NCBI RefSeq assembly: GCF_014203275.1
Contig: NZ_JACHIP010000004.1
Coordinates: 310,001 to 374,000 of the forward strand
Direction of reading: 5' to 3'
DNA: 64,000 nucleotides
DNA from: Granulicella aggregans
GTDB taxonomy: Bacteria > Acidobacteriota > Terriglobia > Terriglobales > Acidobacteriaceae
Below are positions 45,408 to 53,720 of this stretch, in pieces. The position numbers and the translations under genes were made by a program. The notes beneath the pieces are model-generated. The model had not been told where the DNA came from. It saw nothing but the letters and a program-made list of their open reading frames with translations, and did not search any database. The number at the start of each line of letters is the position of its first letter. Within the stretch, counting starts at the first letter, position 1.

Positions 45408-45528
45408 TTGCTTCCGCCTCTTCAGCCTCAAAGATGTACCGCTATGCGTCGGGTCTGTGTTGCTCGCCCTTCGTCATCTCGTTTCAAGCCGGCGTGGAGA
45501 TTGCGCCGGGTAAATCTCGATCTACTCG

Positions 45529-46371
45529 CTACCTGACGTTCGCCAGGTTGAGCCTTAGTTTTCTTGTTGCCCGGAAAAGGGTGTTCTTTGCCGTCTCTTC
45601 CGTCGTGTTCAACATGTCGCCGATCGTGCGCAGCTTCAAACCCTGGTAGTGCTTCAGCTCGAAGACGGTGCGCTCGCGCGGCGTCAACTGGTTCAACGCA
45701 TCGCTGATCGACTCGCTCATCGCCTTGCGCTCCAGTTCGCGGCCCGGATTCGCCATCGCCCTGGTGTCGGGAACGTTGGCCATCAGGTCCATCTCGTCGC
45801 CGCTGGCGTCAAGCACGGTCGCAGGATCTTCGCGGCGTGACTTCCGGCGGCGAAGCTGGTCGAGGCACAGGTTCGTCACGATCCGGTAGAGCCAGGTGTA
45901 GAAAGAGCACTCGAAGCGAAAGTTCCCCAGGTGGCGATACGCCTTGATAAAAGCTTCCTGGTGAACATCCTGCGCGTCCTGCTCGTTGCCGAGCATATGC
46001 AGCGCCAGGCGGAGAACTGATTGATCGTAGCGCCGGACCAGGGAATCGAAGGCGGCGCGCTCTCCGCGTTGCGCTTCGCGGATCAGTTCGTCATCCTCGG
46101 TGCGCTGCAGGGCACGCGCATCCATCTGCGCCTGGGTGAGCTTTCCACCGCGTCCCGAGCGCTGGTGACGCTCTTCCGAGTGTGTCCCGATCTTCGGCAT
46201 CGCTGGCAATGATTCTACCGGCAACGTGGCCGAATTGCGCAGCAGTGCGGGTTGCGCTCCAAGTGCAAGAGCGAAGGGGCTTACTCGGCTCGCCCGCGAG
46301 GATACCGGGGGTGAGGTGGTCTGGAGGGCGAACTCGCCGTCTGGGGTGAGGCCTAACGCTTCTACATTCAT
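45529..46371 (-). CDS. ECF-type RNA polymerase sigma factor
   Basis: 280 residues from ATG 46371 (GGAG ten bases upstream). Region 2 begins near residue 105 (DDELIREAQRGERAAFDSLV, RLALHMLGNEQDAQDVHQEA, FYTWLYRIVTNLCLDQLRRR) and region 4 near residue 215 (DALNQLTPRERTVFELKHYQ, KLRTIGDMLNTTEETAKNTL). It is a SigW/RpoE-like group. The ~100-residue N-terminal extension is longer than usual and Pro/Ser-rich; ATG 46200 would shorten it. It heads a cluster with a zinc-finger anti-sigma factor and a PDZ protein. Confidence 0.9.
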   Translation of the reverse strand: MNVEALGLTPDGEFALQTTSPPVSSRASRVSPFALALGAQPALLRNSATLPVESLPAMPKIGTHSEERHQRSGRGGKLTQAQMDARALQRTEDDELIREAQRGERAAFDSLVRRYDQSVLRLALHMLGNEQDAQDVHQEAFIKAYRHLGNFRFECSFYTWLYRIVTNLCLDQLRRRKSRREDPATVLDASGDEMDLMANVPDTRAMANPGRELERKAMSESISDALNQLTPRERTVFELKHYQGLKLRTIGDMLNTTEETAKNTLFRATRKLRLNLANVR

Positions 46372-46513
46372 CTGTTTCCGACTCCGGAGTCAGGAACTGT
46401 TCGTTCACAGTAATAGACCCGGATTGCTGTGGAAAGTGAGCGTCCGCGAAAATATTTTTTGCACCAGATCGACTGGTGGAATTGGGGAGTTTTCAGTTCG
46501 GTAGACTGGAAGC

Positions 46514-47209
46514 ATGACCACCCGCTCCACCCCTTCCAGCTCCCTCTTCTCCGATCAATCCAGTCAGTCCAGCCGTAGCTCTTCCGGCGCGTGGATCTCC
46601 GCCCACTGTGACGGCGGAGCGCGGGGAAATCCCGGCCCGGCGGGTTATGGCGCGCTGATTCAGGCGGCGGATGGCAGCGTCATCGCCGAGCTTTCGGAGT
46701 TTCTCGGCTTCAAAACAAACAACTTCGCCGAATACTCCGGCCTGCTGGGCTGCCTACAGTACGCGATCGACCATGGCCACTCGCGAATGAAGCTGGTCTC
46801 GGACTCCGAGTTGATGGTGAAGCAGATACAGGGCAAGTACCAGGTCAAGAGTCCCGATCTGAAGCCGCTCTACGATGAGGCGAAGCGGCGAATCGCCAAA
46901 CTCGACGGGTTTGAGATCAGTCACGCGCTTCGGCACAAGAATAAAGACGCTGACCGGCTGGCGAACGAGGCCATGGATCGGGGGATGAAGAAGCCAGGCT
47001 CCGCACCAGCGACAGCCCCAAAGGCTACGCCGTACCCCGACCGCGCTACTGCCCCGCCGGTGCCCATCGCCTACGCGCAAAAGGCCGCGCCTGCGCAGGT
47101 TGCCAGCTCAAGCGCCATGCTGCGCGGCTTCACCCGGGATGGCGTCATCCATATCCTCGGCGAGGATAGACTGCCCGAAGGCATCTTCGTCAAGATCATC
47201 CGCGAGTAA
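46514..47209 (+). CDS. Ribonuclease HI-family protein with C-terminal extension
   Basis: 231 residues from ATG 46514. Residues ~27-150 are an RNase HI domain: ISAHCDGGARGNPGPAGYGA (first Asp), NNFAEYSGLLGCLQ (Glu), LVSDSELMVKQIQGKYQVKS (Asp) and HALRHKNKDADRLANEAMDR (distal Asp). It hydrolyses the RNA of RNA-DNA hybrids. It lacks the hybrid-binding N-terminus; the first 26 residues are Ser-rich. The ~75-residue Ala/Pro linker ends in FTRDGVIHILGEDRLPEGIF, a small extra segment not needed for catalysis. Confidence 0.88.
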   Translation: MTTRSTPSSSLFSDQSSQSSRSSSGAWISAHCDGGARGNPGPAGYGALIQAADGSVIAELSEFLGFKTNNFAEYSGLLGCLQYAIDHGHSRMKLVSDSELMVKQIQGKYQVKSPDLKPLYDEAKRRIAKLDGFEISHALRHKNKDADRLANEAMDRGMKKPGSAPATAPKATPYPDRATAPPVPIAYAQKAAPAQVASSSAMLRGFTRDGVIHILGEDRLPEGIFVKIIRE

Positions 47210-47218
47210 TGAACGACC

Positions 47219-47275
47219 GTCATCCTGAGCGGAGTTCGGCGCCTACGCGACGAACGAAGTCGAAGGACCCCGAGG
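47219..47275. repeat. Intergenic GTCATCCTGAGC...GAAGTCGAAGGACC repeat
   Basis: Between the RNase HI stop and the receptor start the sequence has GTCATCCTGAGCGG and GAAGTCGAAGGACCCCGAGG, an intergenic element seen in many unrelated bacterial genomes; here it is interrupted by TTCGGCGCCTACGCGACGAAC. Its role is unknown. Confidence 0.4.
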
Positions 47276-47344
47276 AAGCTCGTACGGCCCATGAGCTTCG
47301 AACCTTTCTCCCATTCAATCTCCCCGTTCATTGAAGTGAGTTCC

Positions 47345-49195
47345 ATGCGTTCGACGTTGTTCCTGTTGTGCCTCAGCCCTTTCGTTTCAACGGCTTCAAT
47401 AGCTCAGGAGCCAGCTCCCATTCCCCTGTCTCCAGCCCCTGTTCCTGTACCGCAAGTGAAGCTGAGCATCGACGTGACCACGGTTGAGCCCATGCTCTTT
47501 TCGGAGGACCTGCCCGACCGTTCCGTCGTGCAGTTCGACCTCCGCGAGCATCCCATGCTCTTCAATAGCCCGGTGGACTATCTGCGGCAGGACGCTGCGC
47601 TGAACCTGGAGTCCCGCGCGGGTAACGGAGTGCAGGCTGACCTCTCGATCCGTGGCACCACCTTCGAGCAGACGCTGGTGCTGGTGAACGGCCTGCGCAT
47701 CAATGATCCCGAGACCGGGCACCTGAACCTCGACATCCCTGTCCCGCTCGAGGCCATCGCGAAGATCGATGTGCTGCACGGCTCAGGCTCGACGGTCTAC
47801 GGTTCGGACGCGATCGGCGGTGCGGTGAACCTGATCACGCGGCCGCCAGGGGCAACTTCCGTTGCGACAAAGGCGGGATTCGGCAACCTCGGCAGCGAAG
47901 AGCAGCACCTCCAGGCGGACCTTCATTTGAGCGCTGTTGATGGACAACTGACGGGTAGCCGCGACACCTCGAACGGCTTCTACTCCGGCGGGAGCAACGA
48001 CCGCGGGTATCACTCGAACGCGGTCGCTGCCGAGACCTGGCTGCATCACAGTGCTCTAGGTACGACGGACATCCTGGTAGCGGGGAGCGACCGTCCCTAC
48101 GGAGCCAATCTCTTCTACGGGCCCTATCCCTCGTGGGAGCGGACCAAGGGATGGTTCGCGTCTGTGCAGCAGCAACTGGGGCCGAAGACCGCGCTCGACT
48201 TCGCGTACCTCAAGCACACGGATCTGTTCGTTCTCTTCGATGGCCAGCCGAGTATCTATGAGAACAACCACGTCGCCACCAACTGGGAAGGCGCACTTCG
48301 CCGGAGTGACGGTCTAGGCAAGGAAAGCACTGTCTCCTACGGACTTGAGGCCGAAGCCGACACCATCGCAAGCTCCAACCTGGGCCACCACGGAAGGAAT
48401 CAGGGCGCGGGCTACGTGAATCTCTCGCTGCGTGAGTTCAATCGCCTCTCACTGACAGTCGGCGCACGCGAAGAGGTCCTAAGCGGCGGTGGCAGCGTCT
48501 TTTCGCCGAGCTTTGCCGGAGCGTTCCGTCTCTCAGGCAGCTTGCGGCTGAGAGGTGCCGCTGGGCATGGATTTCGCCTGCCTACCTACGTCGATCTCAA
48601 CTACTCCGATCCAACCACGATCGGCAACCCGAAGCTCAAGCCCGAGACCTCGTGGAGCTACGAGGGTGGCCTCGACTGGACGCCCGGAGGCCGCTTCCGC
48701 ATCTCCGCAACGGGCTTCCAGTTGAATCAACACAACGCCATCGACTACAGCAAATACTCGTTGACCGACAAGTGGCAGGCGATCAACGTCGATCACTTGA
48801 ACTTCACCGGTGCGGAGACGAGCGCGCTCGTGCGGCTCTCCGGATCGCAGGAGATCGGTCTCTCCTACACTGCGGTGAGGGCGGCTTCGCCACCGGCGGG
48901 ACTTATCTCGGAGTACGCCTACAACTACGCCGCACAACGGGCGGTCTTCTCCTGGAGTAGTGAGTTTCTGCACCAGGTCATCGCGCGGACGCAGGTCGCG
49001 GCCGTGCAGCGGACCCAGCATACGGTCTACCCGCTGTGGGACCTCTCAATTGCCCGAAGCAAGGGTAGGGTGCAGCCGTATCTCCGGCTCATGAATCTCT
49101 CCAATACCGGCTACCAGGAGATTCCGGCGGTTCCCCTGCCGGGACGGACGATCATGGGCGGCGTTGCCTACGTCTGGAGCAGGCCCGGCAGGTAA
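47345..49195 (+). CDS. TonB-dependent receptor, BtuB/FepA-like
   Basis: 616 residues from ATG 47345 (MRSTLFLLCLSPFVSTASIA signal). It lacks the carboxypeptidase-regulatory-like domain of the larger receptors. The plug is clear: SPVDYLRQDAALNLESRAGN, SIRGTTFEQTLVLVNGLRIN and LHGSGSTVYGSDAIGGAVNL. The rest is a 22-strand-type barrel. The size and plug fit vitamin B12 or siderophore receptors of the BtuB group. I see no cobalamin riboswitch in the short leader, which does not exclude that substrate. YqeY lies just downstream in the opposite direction. Confidence 0.9.
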   Translation: MRSTLFLLCLSPFVSTASIAQEPAPIPLSPAPVPVPQVKLSIDVTTVEPMLFSEDLPDRSVVQFDLREHPMLFNSPVDYLRQDAALNLESRAGNGVQADLSIRGTTFEQTLVLVNGLRINDPETGHLNLDIPVPLEAIAKIDVLHGSGSTVYGSDAIGGAVNLITRPPGATSVATKAGFGNLGSEEQHLQADLHLSAVDGQLTGSRDTSNGFYSGGSNDRGYHSNAVAAETWLHHSALGTTDILVAGSDRPYGANLFYGPYPSWERTKGWFASVQQQLGPKTALDFAYLKHTDLFVLFDGQPSIYENNHVATNWEGALRRSDGLGKESTVSYGLEAEADTIASSNLGHHGRNQGAGYVNLSLREFNRLSLTVGAREEVLSGGGSVFSPSFAGAFRLSGSLRLRGAAGHGFRLPTYVDLNYSDPTTIGNPKLKPETSWSYEGGLDWTPGGRFRISATGFQLNQHNAIDYSKYSLTDKWQAINVDHLNFTGAETSALVRLSGSQEIGLSYTAVRAASPPAGLISEYAYNYAAQRAVFSWSSEFLHQVIARTQVAAVQRTQHTVYPLWDLSIARSKGRVQPYLRLMNLSNTGYQEIPAVPLPGRTIMGGVAYVWSRPGR

Positions 49196-49201
49196 AGAGA
49201 G

Positions 49202-49669
49202 CTACTTCGCCAGTTCGGCCTTGACGATCTCGCTGACCAGCTTACCGTCGGCGCGAAGGCCATCGGCGAGGATGCGCTGCTGCACAACCTTCATCGCCGC
49301 TCCCATGTCTTTCATGCCGGGCTTGGTGCCAGCTTCAGCGAGGGTCCCGATCGCGCCCTGAACTACTTCGCGGATCTGGTCTTCGCTGGCCGCCTGCGGG
49401 AGGTAGCCTTCAATCATTGCGATCTCGACCTGCTCCTTCGCCGCGAGCTCAGGCCGCCCGCCCTTGGTGAAGGACTCGACCGACTCACGCCGCTGCTTCA
49501 GCAGCGTCGTCAGGATCTGCGCCTCTTCGGCATCGGTCAGCGGCTCACGCTTGTCGATCTCTTTGTTCCTTATCGCCGACTTCACCATACGCAGCGTGGT
49601 TAGCTTGTGCTCGTCCTTGGCCTTCATCGCGGTGATGATGTCGGTCTGTATCTTCGCGGCAATTGTCAT
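49202..49669 (-). CDS. YqeY / GatB-YqeY-domain protein
   Basis: 155 residues. The whole protein matches the YqeY family: IAAKIQTDIITAMKAKDEHK, LTTLRMVKSAIRNKEIDKRE, ILTTLLKQRRESVESFTKGG and VQGAIGTLAEAGTKPGMKDM, ending in a C-terminal helix (LRADGKLVSEIVKAELAK). The domain resembles the tail domain of GatB, and the proteins are thought to interact with tRNA. It is a separate gene, distant from gatB at the right end of the window. Confidence 0.92.
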   Translation of the reverse strand: MTIAAKIQTDIITAMKAKDEHKLTTLRMVKSAIRNKEIDKREPLTDAEEAQILTTLLKQRRESVESFTKGGRPELAAKEQVEIAMIEGYLPQAASEDQIREVVQGAIGTLAEAGTKPGMKDMGAAMKVVQQRILADGLRADGKLVSEIVKAELAK

Positions 49670-49967
49670 GGGATCAATTCTAAATCGCTGGCAGGGGAGA
49701 ATCTTTGATTACGCGGGCAACCATTATTTGGATGCGAAATAAGAGATCTTTCCGCCAATCCGCTGTAACGTGACTGCCGTCTTCACAGCAGAAGGTGGAG
49801 TAGTCCACCTGTAACCGGGCCTGTTTCAAGCCGAGCCTGCCAGGGCTCGGTGAACGTTGTTCATGCCCCCAACATCACTGGTTGATCACGTAACGCCGCG
49901 CCGACACGCTTCCCGGCGACAGCCCGGCACTGCGTCACAACGCACTCGTTACAAGGAGAGGCATATT

Positions 49968-50888
49968 GTGGAAACGAAACTGACAAAGCTTGTAGATAAA
50001 GCCCTTTCGCGCAGGAACTTTCTTGTGAGTTCGGGTACCGTGGCCGCCGCTGCCGTCCTTGTGGGATGCGGCGATAGCACCTCAACCACCACGCCGCCGC
50101 CGGTAACCCCGCCGACCACAACGCTTACGGATGCGGACTACCTCAACTTTGCGCTGAACCTTGAATATCTCGAAGCCGAATTCTATCTTCGCGCCGCAAC
50201 GGGCAATGGACTTTCGTCTACCGACGCTGGATCAGGTGCTGGGACCGTTACAGGTGGAGCTCAGGTCAGCTTTGCGACCGCCGCCTATGCCAGCTATGCC
50301 AACCTGATCGCGCAGGATGAACTGAATCACGTCCGTCTGCTGCGCACTGCGCTCGGTTCATCTGCGGTCGCTCGGCCCAACATCGACCTGACGGCTGGCT
50401 TCAATGCGGTTGCATCGGCTGCAGGCATCGGATCGACCTTCAACGCCTTCGCGGATGAGAACTCGTTCCTCGTTGGCGCCTTCGCATTTGAAGATGTTGG
50501 CGTTACGGCGTACACCGGAGCAGCAGCTGCTCTTACGTCGGTAGCAAATCTCAGTGCCGCCGCCGGTATTCAGGCGGTCGAGGCCTATCACGCTGGCATT
50601 ATTCGCACCATCATCGCTGGTGCAGCCTCGGTCTCTGGAGCTTCTCAGGGTTACCTGACCGCGGCGAACCAGATTTCGGCTCTGCGCGGAAAGCTGGGTG
50701 GCGGCAACGAGACGATGCTGAGCATCAACAGCATCGTCGCGGCTGACTCGACCAACGCCATCGCTTTCGCCCGTACGACAGACAACGTGCTGCACATCGT
50801 CTACGGCACGGCTCCGGGTGCGGGCGTGAAGAGCGGCGCATTCTTCCCCAACGGACTCAACGGCAACATCTCCGTAACCACGGCATAA
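49968..50888 (+). CDS. Tat-exported ferritin-like lipoprotein, paralogue 1
   Basis: 306 residues from GTG 49968, with AAGGAGAG seven bases upstream; the upstream open frame is not coding. The signal has twin arginines (LSRRNFLVSSGTVAAAAVLV) and ends at VGCG, so it may be a Tat lipoprotein. A Thr/Pro linker (TSTTTPPPVTPPTTT) follows. The mature domain is a ferritin-like bundle: NLEYLEAEFYLRAA, AQDELNHVRLLRTALG (ExxH) and AVEAYHAGIIRTII (ExxH), a possible di-iron site. The next gene, 13 bases away, is its paralogue. Confidence 0.87.
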   Translation: METKLTKLVDKALSRRNFLVSSGTVAAAAVLVGCGDSTSTTTPPPVTPPTTTLTDADYLNFALNLEYLEAEFYLRAATGNGLSSTDAGSGAGTVTGGAQVSFATAAYASYANLIAQDELNHVRLLRTALGSSAVARPNIDLTAGFNAVASAAGIGSTFNAFADENSFLVGAFAFEDVGVTAYTGAAAALTSVANLSAAAGIQAVEAYHAGIIRTIIAGAASVSGASQGYLTAANQISALRGKLGGGNETMLSINSIVAADSTNAIAFARTTDNVLHIVYGTAPGAGVKSGAFFPNGLNGNISVTTA

Positions 50889-50901
50889 GGACAGGGACCC
50901 C

Positions 50902-51885
50902 ATGGCAAATTTAGAGACACAGATACTGGATGAAGTCATCGTCAAGAGCCGCCGCAAGATGCTTTCCTTGGGCGGAGCCGCTCTTGCCGGTCTTGCAGTT
51001 GCTGGAGTGACCAAGGCGAATGCGCAAACGACCGCATTGACCGATGCGGACATCCTCAACTTCGCGCTGAACCTCGAATACCTCGAGGCGCAGTATTACA
51101 ACCTCGCCGTCTCCGGCGTCACCATCGACAAGTTGGCGACGCCGATTCCGATCAGCGTCAACGGTGGAACTGGCGGAACTGTAGTTCTGAAACCAAACTT
51201 CGCGAAGGTCCCGTTTGTCGATACAGCCATTGCTGCCTATGCGGCAGAGACGGCTATTGAAGAGGGCAAGCACGTCAGCTTCCTGCAAACCCAACTTGGC
51301 TCCGCAGCGGTCTCGATGCCGAACATCGACCTGTACACCTCGTTCAACACGCTAGCTGCCGCCGCAGGCATTGGGCCGGCGTTTGATCCGTTCGCCAGTG
51401 ACGCGACCTTCCTCATCGGTGCGTACATCTTCGAGGACGTAGGGGTCACGGCGTATCACGGTGCAGCGGGATCGATCAGCAATAAGACAACCCTTACCGC
51501 AGCCGTCGGGATTCACGCGGTCGAGGCGTATCACGCTGGTCTCGTCCGTCTTTCGATCAACCGGCTGGATGCGGGTTCGGGAACTCTGCTTGACTACACG
51601 CAGAAGATCTCGGCGACTCGTTCGGCGCTGGCGAACCCCGGCGGCAAACCGCTCGCGCAGGACGACTTCGGCATCATGAACACGACGGTCGCTCTGCAGG
51701 GGACGTCGGCGACCTACCCTGTGACCACGCTGGTCGATGTCGATATCAGCGAGAGCAGCGCCGCTACCAGCTACAGCCAGGGATTTGCCCGCACACCGCA
51801 ACAGGTGCTGCAGATCGTTACCGGCGGCGGCGCAGGCAACAAGGGCGTCTTCTACCCGGCTGGCCTAAACGGCACGATCAAGTAA
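50902..51885 (+). CDS. Tat-exported ferritin-like protein, paralogue 2
   Basis: 327 residues from ATG 50902. Signal: KSRRKMLSLGGAALAGLAVA, a twin-arginine type without a lipobox. The ferritin-like domain keeps the paralogue's motifs: FALNLEYLEAQYYNLAV, AIEEGKHVSFLQTQLG (ExxH), IFEDVGVTAYHGAAG and AVEAYHAGLVRLSI (ExxH). The longer C-terminal part differs, ending in AGLNGTIK like the first paralogue's GLNGN. A strong terminator follows. The domain is related to desiccation-associated ferritin-like proteins; substrate unknown. Confidence 0.88.
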   Translation: MANLETQILDEVIVKSRRKMLSLGGAALAGLAVAGVTKANAQTTALTDADILNFALNLEYLEAQYYNLAVSGVTIDKLATPIPISVNGGTGGTVVLKPNFAKVPFVDTAIAAYAAETAIEEGKHVSFLQTQLGSAAVSMPNIDLYTSFNTLAAAAGIGPAFDPFASDATFLIGAYIFEDVGVTAYHGAAGSISNKTTLTAAVGIHAVEAYHAGLVRLSINRLDAGSGTLLDYTQKISATRSALANPGGKPLAQDDFGIMNTTVALQGTSATYPVTTLVDVDISESSAATSYSQGFARTPQQVLQIVTGGGAGNKGVFYPAGLNGTIK

Positions 51886-51904
51886 GGCTTTCAATTTTCG
51901 CACC

Positions 51905-51945
51905 CGGAGGCGCGGCCGCAGTTGGGCGGCGTCTCCGTTTTTTTT
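51905..51945 (+). terminator. Intrinsic terminator after the ferritin-like pair
   Basis: CGGAGGCG pairs with CGTCTCCG (51905-51912 with 51930-51937, one wobble) and eight T residues follow at 51938-51945. Confidence 0.85.
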
Positions 51946-52017
51946 GCTTCGAGAGCCCGCGATCAGGTGGGTCTCCGCATCAACTCATCTCTGAAGCGGC
52001 CTCGATACAATGAGGGC

Positions 52018-52812
52018 ATGATCCGCAAGACCCGCCTCTTTACACCCGGCCCCACTCCTCTGCTTCCCGCCGCACAGCAAGCCATGGCCGCCGCCGATAT
52101 GCACCCCGGCTCGCCGGAGTTCCGCGCCCTCTACCTCCGCGTGCTCTCTCAGCTCAAGGAGTTCCTCGGCACCGAGAACGACGTCGTCTGTCTCTCCGCC
52201 TCGGGCACGGGTGCGATGGAGGCCTCCGTCTCGAACCTCACCTCTCCAGGCGACCGGGTGCTGGTCTTATCTGCCGGCAAGTATGGCGAGCGCTGGACGA
52301 CGCTGGCGGCGAACTTCGGCTGCGCCGTCGATGTGGTCACAGCACCGTATGGCGATACGTTTGCGCTGGACGAGATCAAGGCGAAGTTGAAGCTGGAGAC
52401 GCGTTGCGTCTTCATGCAGTCGACGGAGAGTTCGACGGGCGTGCAGCACTCGGTAGAGGCCGTTGCGAAACTGCTGAAGGAGACCGAGAGCGAGGCATTG
52501 CTGGTGGTCGATGCCATCGCCGCGCTGGGCACGACCGAACTCCAGGTGGATGCCTGGGGGATCGATGCCCTGATTGGCGCGTCGCAGACGCTGAAGGTCT
52601 CGCCCGGGCTAAGCTTTCTCGCCCTCTCGGAGAAGGCCTGGGACCGCATGGAGGCGAGCTACAACCCGCGCTACTACTTCGACCTGCGCAAGCAGCGCAA
52701 GAGCGCCACGCACGGCGAGATGGCCTACACGCCGCCGGTCGCGCTGATTGCAGCTTTGGGTGCCGCGCTCGACTGGATCGCGGCGCAAAAGGTTTCGGAC
52801 GGGCGTGGATAA
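52018..52812 (+). pseudogene. Class V aminotransferase, 3'-truncated
   Basis: From ATG 52018 the sequence is a clear serine-pyruvate/alanine-glyoxylate-type class V aminotransferase: LFTPGPTPLLPAAQQAMAAA, SASGTGAMEASVSNLTSPGD, ESSTGVQHSVEAVAKLL, VVDAIAALGTTELQVDAWGI and the Schiff-base lysine in GASQTLKVSPGLSFLA. It stops at 52812 after ~264 residues, where the family usually has ~110 more forming the C-terminal domain. The stop is 14 bases before a copy of the dispersed palindromic repeat, so an insertion or deletion there probably removed the 3' end. Confidence 0.8.
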
Positions 52813-52826
52813 ACAGTTGTGTCAAT

Positions 52827-52867
52827 AAACGCGGGTGCCCCATGTCTCGATTCTGAGACGTGGGATT
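52827..52867 (+). repeat. Dispersed palindromic repeat, copy 3
   Basis: AAACGCGGGTGCCCCATGTC followed by TCGATTCTGAGACGTGGGATT, near-identical to copy 1 at 36593. The CCCATGTCTC/GAGACGTGGG arms pair with a GATTCT loop. It lies between the truncated aminotransferase and the glutaminyl cyclase. Confidence 0.8.
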
Positions 52868-52890
52868 TCCCAAATGCGATTCCAAGTTCT

Positions 52891-53679
52891 GTGTCTATCT
52901 TTGGAGCCTATCTGCGTGGCGTCCTTCGAATCCGCTTGCTTCTTCTTCTGGCCGTCGTCTCGGCACAGTGCTTCGCAGCGGCTGTCTACACCTACAAGGT
53001 CGTCGCGACCTATCCTCACTCAACCTCAAGCTACACCGAAGGCTTCTTCTATCTCAACGGCCTCTTCTACGAGAGCACCGGACTCGAAGGCCATTCTGAG
53101 GTGCTGGCGATAACGCCCGCTACGGGCAAGCCCGTTCAGCAGATCAGTCTTGCTCCAAACTACTTCGGCGAAGGCATTGTCGACTGGGGCCCCAATATCC
53201 TCGGCTGGACTTGGCAGACCCATGCTGGTTTTGTCTATGACAGGTTCTCTTTCCGGGTCGTCGGACAGTTCAAATACGACGGCGAGGGCTGGGGCATGAC
53301 TCGAACGGACTCCGAGATCATTACCAGCGACGGCAGCTCCACTCTTCGCTTTCGCAACCCGCGAACGTTTCAAGAGACGCACCACATTGTCGTGAAGGAT
53401 GGCACGCGCGCCGTCGATCAACTCAACGAGCTCGAGATGGTGAGGGGCGAGATCTACGCGAACATCTGGCACTCCGACCGCATTGCGAGGATCTCGCCGA
53501 AGGACGGACGTATTCTCGGATGGATCGATCTGAGCGGCCTTCTGCCGGACGACCAAAGAGTCAACTCTGAGTCAGTTCTCAACGGCATCGCTTACGATGC
53601 GAAGGGTGACCGGCTTTTCGTGACGGGCAAGCAATGGCCGAAGGTCTTCGAGATCAAGGTACTTCCGAAGTCGAATTAG
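52891..53679 (+). CDS. Exported glutaminyl-peptide cyclotransferase
   Basis: 262 residues from GTG 52891, chosen because the open frame upstream crosses the repeat and the codon places RGVLRIRLLLLLAVVSAQCF as a signal. The mature protein is a plant-type glutamine cyclotransferase (beta-propeller): YTEGFFYLNGLFYESTGLEG, YFGEGIVDWG, QLNELEMVRGEIYANIWHSD and ESVLNGIAYDAKGDRLFVTG. It converts N-terminal glutaminyl residues to pyroglutamate in the periplasm. No strong ribosome site is visible, and the true start is uncertain because the repeat interrupts the 5' region. Confidence 0.85.
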   Translation: MSIFGAYLRGVLRIRLLLLLAVVSAQCFAAAVYTYKVVATYPHSTSSYTEGFFYLNGLFYESTGLEGHSEVLAITPATGKPVQQISLAPNYFGEGIVDWGPNILGWTWQTHAGFVYDRFSFRVVGQFKYDGEGWGMTRTDSEIITSDGSSTLRFRNPRTFQETHHIVVKDGTRAVDQLNELEMVRGEIYANIWHSDRIARISPKDGRILGWIDLSGLLPDDQRVNSESVLNGIAYDAKGDRLFVTGKQWPKVFEIKVLPKSN

Positions 53680-53720
53680 TTCCCCGTCCTGATACCCTGT
53701 CCTCGGTAGAAAAATTGCTT

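Noticed and set aside
47210..47344. Possible cobalamin riboswitch before the BtuB-like receptor
   Set aside because: The leader is too short and lacks the B12 box; it holds an intergenic repeat instead.
49831..49850. Hairpin before the ferritin-like genes
   Set aside because: A 7-bp CCGAGCC/GGCTCGG stem without T run; too weak to assign as terminator or regulator.
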